27,562 nt of DNA from a virus. Shown here in pieces: positions 22,517-27,562 of the stretch (within the stretch, counting starts at the first letter, position 1; the number at the start of each line of letters is the position of its first letter). The translations under genes were made by a program, and so were the position numbers. The DNA lies in the IMG/VR virus record IMGVR_UViG_3300032668_000117, positions 1-27,562 of that record; one strand, given 5' to 3'. The notes beneath the pieces are model-generated. The model made no database searches. It worked only from the letters and a program-made list of their open reading frames with translations, and had not been told where the DNA came from.

Positions 22517-24631
22517 ATGCCTCACGCCTCAGTTCGTGTAACGCCGGGAATCAATACTACCGAAACACCTGCTTTGAACGAGGCGGGGATTTCATCGAGC
22601 AATCTAATCCGCTTTATGCCTGACACGGTATTGGGCGGGATAACCCAAAAGTTGGGCGGGTGGACAAAATTCTATCCCAACACAATAGCTGCGATTGTAC
22701 GCGCGCTATGGGCTTTCGAGGACACCAACAGTCAGGCGCACCTTGCACTGGGTACGCAGAATATTGGCAGTTCTGGGCAGGCACAACTTGCCGTCATAAC
22801 AAACAATAGCTTGTCGGACATCACGCCACGTGACACGGCAGATAATATTGCACTTGCAGTTGCAACTACGTCTGGAAGCGCCAGCGTCGTTATCACAGAC
22901 ACAACCACGGGAAATATCACCAATTACGATAGCGTCTATATCCCGGCGCACATCAGTATTGGCGGTATTGTTCTGTTTGGCCTTTATGCCTGCGACCCTG
23001 ATGGCTATATCAGTGCAACTAGCTATACCGTGTTTTCACGGGACATTCTGGGAAACTTACTGCCTGCAACATCAAGCTCTTCATCGCCCGTTGTAGCAAA
23101 ATTTACGACGACAAATACAACGTCCACCGTCTCTGTTCTACTGCCAAATCATGGGTATGTTGTTGGAAGCACGTACCCTGTTTTGATACCGACTACGGTA
23201 GGTGGAATTGCATTCTACGGAAATTACATCGTTCAGTCGGTAACTGACGCAAGCAATTTTGTTATTATTGGCACATCGACTGCCACGTCATCCACCACTG
23301 GCTATATCAATGGCGGAAATGCGCAGTACATTTACAACTTCGGCGTAGGGGCTATTCCATCAGGTACTGGTTACGGTATCGGCGGATATGGCTCTGGCGG
23401 CTATGGCAGTGGCACTGCCATTGTCCCGTCCACAGGAACGCCCATAGGGGCAAACAATTGGACGCTGGATAACTGGGGGCAGGTTCTTATCGCTTGCGCT
23501 ATAGAGCCCGCAGAAACGCTCTCATCCACGATTGCGCCTTACCAACCGATATACTTTTGGGACTCAACCGCCGGGGCACCGACAGCAGAGGTAATTCCGC
23601 AGGCCCCGCCATTCAATGACGGCATATTTATCGCTATGCCGCAGCGTCAGATTGTAGCCTGGGGATCGACATTCACGGGCATCCCCGATCCGCTCTTACT
23701 GCGCTGGTGCGACGTAAACAACTACGGGTCATGGATTGCGCTTCCCACAAACCAAGCCGGTTCCTTTCGCCTTCCGAAAGGATCGAAGATCGTTGGGGGT
23801 CTTCAGGTTCCGCAACAGGCGCTTATATGGACCGATATTGGCGTGTGGTCGATGCAGTACATCAATCTGCCTCTAGTGTATTCCTTCAATGAAATTGGCT
23901 CTGGCTGCGGCCTTATCGCCCGCAAGGCGGCTGCATCCTATGGCGGCATCGTCTATTGGATGGGGCCTTCGCAGTTTTATTCTCTTACCTCAACAGGCGT
24001 CACGCCCGTTCAGTGTCCTGTTTGGGATGTAATTTTCCAAAACCTAGACCAAACAAATTTGGATAAAATTAGGGTCGCGGTAAATTCACGGTTTGGGGAG
24101 GTCGCATGGTACTATCCAACGATTAGTAGTGGGGGCGAGGTCAACGCCTATGTGAAGTACAATACACTTCTGGGCCAGTGGGACTTCGGCAGCCTTGGGC
24201 GTTCAGCATGGGTGGACCAGTCAGTGCTAGGACCGCCGATAGGCGCTGACCCAAGTACGCTATATCTCTATCAGCATGAAACATCGCCAGATGCGGATGG
24301 TCAGCCACTTCTAGCCAGCTTTCAAACTGGATATTTCGCCATGGCAGAGGGCGACCTAAAGACGTTTGTGGATCAAGTGTGGCCTGACATGAAATGGGGT
24401 TATTACGGTGGTTCGCAGAACGCGACCGTGAACATCACATTCTATGTGGCTGATTATGCGGGACAGACACCAACAGTTTATGGGCCTTATTCCGTAACCC
24501 AAAGCAGCACATTCTTTACGCCGCGCTTTCGTGGCCGCCTAGTATCAATTGGAGTGGCGAGTAACGATACTGGCTCATGGTGGCGGCTTGGAAACATTCG
24601 CTATCGGTATAGCCCTGACGGGAAATTCTAA
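22517..24631 (+). CDS. P22 gp10-like packaged-DNA stabilisation / tail hub protein
   Basis: The 704-residue protein begins MPHASVRVTPGINTTETPAL and has the beta-propeller-like blades expected of this family: SNLIRFMPDTVLGGITQKLG, GGWTKF, ALWAFEDTNSQAHLALGTQ, LIARKAAASYGGIVYWMG and KTFVDQVWPDM. Proteins of this group close the portal-adaptor channel and receive the tailspike or needle. About residues 105-290 look like an inserted Thr/Ser/Gly-rich domain ending in a YGIGGYGSGGYGSG low-complexity stretch; this explains the length (P22 gp10 is about 470). ATG directly follows the previous TAA. The stop overlaps the next start (TAATG). Confidence 0.78.
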   Translation: MPHASVRVTPGINTTETPALNEAGISSSNLIRFMPDTVLGGITQKLGGWTKFYPNTIAAIVRALWAFEDTNSQAHLALGTQNIGSSGQAQLAVITNNSLSDITPRDTADNIALAVATTSGSASVVITDTTTGNITNYDSVYIPAHISIGGIVLFGLYACDPDGYISATSYTVFSRDILGNLLPATSSSSSPVVAKFTTTNTTSTVSVLLPNHGYVVGSTYPVLIPTTVGGIAFYGNYIVQSVTDASNFVIIGTSTATSSTTGYINGGNAQYIYNFGVGAIPSGTGYGIGGYGSGGYGSGTAIVPSTGTPIGANNWTLDNWGQVLIACAIEPAETLSSTIAPYQPIYFWDSTAGAPTAEVIPQAPPFNDGIFIAMPQRQIVAWGSTFTGIPDPLLLRWCDVNNYGSWIALPTNQAGSFRLPKGSKIVGGLQVPQQALIWTDIGVWSMQYINLPLVYSFNEIGSGCGLIARKAAASYGGIVYWMGPSQFYSLTSTGVTPVQCPVWDVIFQNLDQTNLDKIRVAVNSRFGEVAWYYPTISSGGEVNAYVKYNTLLGQWDFGSLGRSAWVDQSVLGPPIGADPSTLYLYQHETSPDADGQPLLASFQTGYFAMAEGDLKTFVDQVWPDMKWGYYGGSQNATVNITFYVADYAGQTPTVYGPYSVTQSSTFFTPRFRGRLVSIGVASNDTGSWWRLGNIRYRYSPDGKF

Positions 24632-24975
24632 TGAGCGCATCACTATCAGACATTTTAACAACTGCAAAAAATGTCGTAACGGCGATCAATGGGATGGCGC
24701 AGACATACCTTGCTGTTCAGGGCGCGCAGAGTCAGGCTTTAATATCTGTTGCTACACTGGTAAAAAATACCAGCGGCAGGATTTGCACAATCAGCGTTAC
24801 GACGGCTGGGAGCGCGACCGGGACGATTGTGGATTCCAACAATGCATCAAACACAGCGCGGGTGATTTACGTAATTCCAGAAGCCGTTGGCGAGTATGTC
24901 GTGAATCTACCGACTAACTACGGTATTTTGGTTATCCCAGGCACAAGCCAAGTGCTTACAGTGAGCTATTCATGA
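24631..24975 (+). CDS. Small beta-rich phage protein, 114 aa
   Basis: The ATG overlaps the TAA of the upstream gene by one base. The sequence starts with a helix (LSDILTTAKNVVTAINGM) and continues with strands (SGRICTISVTTAGSATGTIV, ARVIYVIPEAVGEYVVN, GILVIPGTSQVLTVSY), a small protein type that recurs between gp10-like genes and internal virion proteins. No catalytic motif. It is likely a virion component. The stop overlaps the next gene (ATGA). Confidence 0.6.
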   Translation: MSASLSDILTTAKNVVTAINGMAQTYLAVQGAQSQALISVATLVKNTSGRICTISVTTAGSATGTIVDSNNASNTARVIYVIPEAVGEYVVNLPTNYGILVIPGTSQVLTVSYS

Positions 24976-25454
24976 TTACGAAATATCATGTGCCAAAGCC
25001 GCACGGAATGAAGAAAATGCATCTTCACGTTGGTCCAATTCATAGCGCAGTAGCGGGGCGAACAGATCACCTTCCGATGCACGTTCCGAGCGGATCGTAT
25101 GTAATTCCAGCCGATATAATTTCCTCAATGGGAGAGGGGAACACGATAAACGGCTTTAAGCATATGCGAAGAATGTTCGGCGGAAGCCCGTATGGCGGCA
25201 GTAGCGGCCCCTACGGACAGGGCGCAGGCCCGTATGGCGAGGCGGTACAGAATGGGAAGGCGGCGGGCGGGGAAGTGTCCTCCGTGCCTATCGTGGCGGC
25301 GGGCGGGGAATACGTTTTATCGCCCGAAGAAGTCATGCACGCTGGGGACGGAGACCTTGATATGGGCCATAAAGTCTTAGACGAATTTGTTAAACGGACG
25401 CGCGCGCAGGCGATTAAAACGCTGAAGGCGCTACCACCTCCAAAGAGAGACTAA
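24972..25454 (+). CDS. Conserved phage protein with GSYVIPADI and AAGGEYVLSPEEV motifs
   Basis: ATG overlaps the upstream stop. Recognisable conserved pieces are HLPMHVPSGSYVIPADIISS, MGEGNTINGFKHM, a Gly/Tyr-rich stretch (SPYGGSSGPYGQGAGPYG), and VSSVPIVAAGGEYVLSPEEV near residues 102-121. From memory this protein is often found beside a GNAT acetyltransferase in podoviral virion modules, as here. The paired 'GSYVIPAD' and 'GGEYVLSPE' segments look like a duplicated strand motif. Function unknown. Confidence 0.65.
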   Translation: MITKYHVPKPHGMKKMHLHVGPIHSAVAGRTDHLPMHVPSGSYVIPADIISSMGEGNTINGFKHMRRMFGGSPYGGSSGPYGQGAGPYGEAVQNGKAAGGEVSSVPIVAAGGEYVLSPEEVMHAGDGDLDMGHKVLDEFVKRTRAQAIKTLKALPPPKRD

Positions 25455-25949
25455 ATGAGCGATCAAGAAGACCTAAAAATACGCCTCGCTACCGTTCCTG
25501 ATTTAGACGAAATCATGAAGCTGGCGATTGCGGCGAGCGGCGAAAATAGCTTTCTCAAAGCATCGCCCGCACGGCTCGCGGCAGAGATTTGGCCAGCCCT
25601 GAATTTAGACCATGGTCTTTGCGGAGTAATCGGCAAGGAAAACGGAAGCATAGAAGGCGCGGTTCTTTTGCGAATTGGAACAATGTGGTATTCAGACAGC
25701 ATAGTTCTTGAGGAGCGGGCCATTTTTATTGATCCAGTACATAGAAGCGCCAAGGGTGGCCGCGCCAGGAAGCTTTGCGAGTTCAGCAAAAAGGTGTCTG
25801 ACACGCTCGGGATTCCGCTGCTCATAGGGGTACTTTCTAACGCGCGCACGCAGGGAAAGATCAAGATGTACGAACGGCAATTTGGCCCGCAGGCAGGCGC
25901 TTTCTTTTTGTACGGAGCCGCCACGGGCACCACACCGCAGACACATTAG
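25455..25949 (+). CDS. GNAT-type N-acetyltransferase-like protein
   Basis: The 164-residue protein begins with LKIRLATVPDLDEIMKLAI, a GNAT strand 1/helix 1 signature. It includes GVIGKENGSIEGAVLLRIG and RAIFIDPVHRSAKGGRARKLCE, in the place of the acetyl-CoA loop (R-x-x-G-x-[GA], here RSAKGGRARKL). The ending is LIGVLSNARTQGKIKMYERQFG. The family occurs frequently before phage internal virion proteins. The substrate is unknown. ATG directly follows the stop of the upstream gene. Confidence 0.78.
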   Translation: MSDQEDLKIRLATVPDLDEIMKLAIAASGENSFLKASPARLAAEIWPALNLDHGLCGVIGKENGSIEGAVLLRIGTMWYSDSIVLEERAIFIDPVHRSAKGGRARKLCEFSKKVSDTLGIPLLIGVLSNARTQGKIKMYERQFGPQAGAFFLYGAATGTTPQTH

Positions 25950-25958
25950 GGGTTTGAG

Positions 25959-26735
25959 TTGAACGATTACCGTTTTTATGTCTACGAGCATTGGCGTCCT
26001 GACCGGGACGAGTGCTTTTACGTGGGGAAAGGAAAGGGCGGTAGGGCTCACGATATGCATCGTGGCCGTAATCGGTTTCATAAATTTATTCAGGCAAAGC
26101 TATCCCGTATTGGTATGGCAGTAGATGTTCGCCTAATTGCTATGTGCCTAACTGAAAACGATGCCTTTGCCTTGGAGCGTGAGCGTATTTCATTTTGGCG
26201 TGCTGATGGCGTTGACTTGGCCAACATTACTGATGGTGGTGACGGCCCAAGCGGAAGAAAGCACACCGAAGAGTGGAAGTTGGCCAATAGCGAGAGAATG
26301 AAAGGGCGCAAACCTTCTGCTGAAACACGGGCGAAAATGTCTGCTGCCGCTATTGGAAATACTAAGGGGCTTGGAAAGAAAAGACCGGAAGAAGCATCGC
26401 GCATAACTGCTGAAAAAAATCGCGGTAAAAAGCGCAGTGCTGAAGTAAGGCTGCATTTAAGTGAAATAAGAAAAGTAAACCCTACGTTTAAAGGGCGTCA
26501 TCATACTGCTGAATCAATTGCTAAGATAAAAGCTCCGCAAATTGGTCGGCCAAAGTCAGAAGAGACTAAGGCTAAGATGCGAAAGCCCAAGAGCGAAGAA
26601 CATAAGCGTAAGATTGCCGCTATTCGCCTTGGAAAGAAACATACTCCGGAAACTCTTGCGAAACTTTCGGACGCGGTAAAACGCGGATGGGAAAATCGCA
26701 GGCGCAAAGCCCAGCTAAAAATGATGGATCAATAA
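25959..26735 (+). CDS. GIY-YIG homing endonuclease with NUMOD3 repeats (paralogue of 19250)
   Basis: The GIY-YIG motif is FYVYEHWRPDRDECFYVGKG, catalytic Glu73 lies in ALERERISFW, and NITDGGDGPSG follows. The rest is a series of NUMOD3-like repeats: KPSAETRAKMSAA, RSAEVRLHLSEIR, HTAESIAKIKA, KSEETKAKMRK and HTPETLAKLSDAV. The catalytic region is very similar to the gene at 19250 but the repeat array is longer. I start at TTG 25959, with GGGGTTTGAG immediately before it. It lies between the acetyltransferase and the internal virion protein gene. Confidence 0.88.
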   Translation: MNDYRFYVYEHWRPDRDECFYVGKGKGGRAHDMHRGRNRFHKFIQAKLSRIGMAVDVRLIAMCLTENDAFALERERISFWRADGVDLANITDGGDGPSGRKHTEEWKLANSERMKGRKPSAETRAKMSAAAIGNTKGLGKKRPEEASRITAEKNRGKKRSAEVRLHLSEIRKVNPTFKGRHHTAESIAKIKAPQIGRPKSEETKAKMRKPKSEEHKRKIAAIRLGKKHTPETLAKLSDAVKRGWENRRRKAQLKMMDQ

Positions 26736-26736
26736 T

Positions 26737-27562
26737 ATGGGCTCGAAGGGCAGCACTAGCACCCAAAGCGTTTCAATCCCACCTGAAGTGTTGGCAATGT
26801 ATTCGTCGGTTAACGCCAACGCTCAACAAGTTGCTCAAACACCATTCCAAACCTATAGCGGCGAGTTTGTAGCCCCGGTAAATTCTGAACAACAGTCTGG
26901 TATTGCCGCTACCAACACGGCGGCAAATCAGGCGCAACCGTATTATTCTGCCGCCACAGGTGCGCTTGGCAGCGCGGCGCAGGCCGGGACAACCGCAAAT
27001 CAGCAGGCGTCTAATCTCTATGGTGCTGGCTTGGCCGCAGCAGCCCCCGCTACGATTGCATCTGGCGCGGCAGCAAACCCGACAACCTTAGACCAATCCG
27101 CTATCAATCAATATCTGTCGCCTTACCTGAACGATGTAGTTGGCAGCACGGCTTCTTTGCTAAACCAGCAAAATCAGCAGGCCATGTCTGGCCAGACTGG
27201 AAATGCTATTAGCCAGGGGGCCTTTGGCGGTGATCGTGCCGGTATTGCGGCTGCTGTGCTTCAGGGGCAGCAAAGTCTAAATGAGGGTAATGTTCTCTCC
27301 AACCTGTTGAACACAGGCTATCAGAGCGCCCTTGGAACCGCACAGCAGCAGCAGGGCGTCGATTTGTCAGCCCAGCAGGCCAATCTAGCCCGCGAAGGAA
27401 GTGCCGCCCAGCAGCTTTATAACGAAGCTAGTGGCACAGCTTCTGGATTGGCCGGTGTTGGCAATCAGCAGTACACTCAGGGCGCTAATACCGCCAATGA
27501 ACTTGGTGCCCTTGGCACTGGCGCACAGGCGGCTGGTCTTCAAGGTGCGCAGGCGCAGCTTG
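26737..27562 (+). CDS. Large internal virion protein, N-terminal part (runs off window)
   Basis: ATG 26737 opens a frame that stays open to the window edge, 275 codons. It begins MGSKGSTSTQSVSIPPEVLA and is strongly Gln/Ala/Gly/Ser-rich and helical, with YLSPYLNDVVGSTASLLNQ and QGAFGGDRAGIAAAVLQG, motifs I associate with long podoviral internal core or ejection proteins. The ribosome binding site is weak (GGATC), inside the end of the endonuclease gene. The protein would be packaged in the head and injected with DNA; this is inferred from family and position. Confidence 0.7.
   Translation, partial: MGSKGSTSTQSVSIPPEVLAMYSSVNANAQQVAQTPFQTYSGEFVAPVNSEQQSGIAATNTAANQAQPYYSAATGALGSAAQAGTTANQQASNLYGAGLAAAAPATIASGAAANPTTLDQSAINQYLSPYLNDVVGSTASLLNQQNQQAMSGQTGNAISQGAFGGDRAGIAAAVLQGQQSLNEGNVLSNLLNTGYQSALGTAQQQQGVDLSAQQANLAREGSAAQQLYNEASGTASGLAGVGNQQYTQGANTANELGALGTGAQAAGLQGAQAQL

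Noticed and set aside
1-27562. tRNA genes, CRISPR arrays, insertion sequences or an attachment site
   Set aside because: I saw no cloverleaf with a GTTC-type arm, no regularly spaced repeats, no transposase and no integrase; short gaps between genes leave little room for them.

Overview
The window is a gene-dense stretch of a tailed double-stranded DNA phage (virion or prophage), almost entirely the DNA-packaging and virion-structure module. Every gene I can support is on the + strand, mostly with ATGA, GTGA or TTGA stop-start overlaps. A P22 gp10-like propeller protein, a short connector protein, a large DUF-type portal and a Gln/Ala-rich internal virion protein, with no sheath or tape-measure gene in view, suggest podovirus morphology. 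This is inferred from families. The host cannot be read from the sequence; the gene style resembles environmental podoviruses of Proteobacteria, especially Alphaproteobacteria. No integrase, lysis cassette, tRNA or CRISPR array is visible.

Layout: 1-630 holds the 3' end of a phage replication protein and an overlapping replication-associated gene. 697-3073 holds small accessory ORFs, the small terminase (1772) and two micro-ORFs for membrane peptides. 3074-5692 is the large terminase, interrupted at its Walker B motif by a 330-residue intein. 5702-10324 holds two small ORFs, the portal (6135) and a 618-residue protein of uncertain role. 10363-14386 holds a Lys/Gly-rich GG-motif protein, a small helical protein, a GroES-like co-chaperonin, a free-standing HNH gene, a scaffold-like protein and an AT-hook-bearing protein, closed by a terminator. 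A promoter-like TTGACA box and a leader then precede the capsid block (14581-18148: decoration-like protein, major capsid, endonuclease VII-like HNH, second structural protein, second GG-motif protein), closed by another terminator. 18219-27562 holds connector/tail genes, two GIY-YIG genes, another HNH gene, the gp10-like propeller, a GNAT protein and the start of a large internal virion protein that runs off the window.

The outstanding feature is in the terminase intein. The Hint splicing halves and the exteins are in one frame (positions congruent to 2 mod 3). Between them, a zinc-finger HNH endonuclease is encoded in a different frame (congruent to 0 mod 3). The intein frame has no stop codon across about 600 nt of the HNH-coding stretch, while the third frame has many. 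This looks like a homing endonuclease gene nested out of frame within a splicing-competent intein: the DNA is read once as terminase-intein precursor and, if an internal start is used, once as a free nuclease.

In addition, five free-standing homing-type endonucleases (two paralogous HNH, two paralogous GIY-YIG, one endonuclease VII-like) sit precisely at junctions between structural genes. With the nested gene that makes six nuclease genes in about 23 kb, so the late region is heavily colonised by mobile endonucleases without disruption of structural genes.
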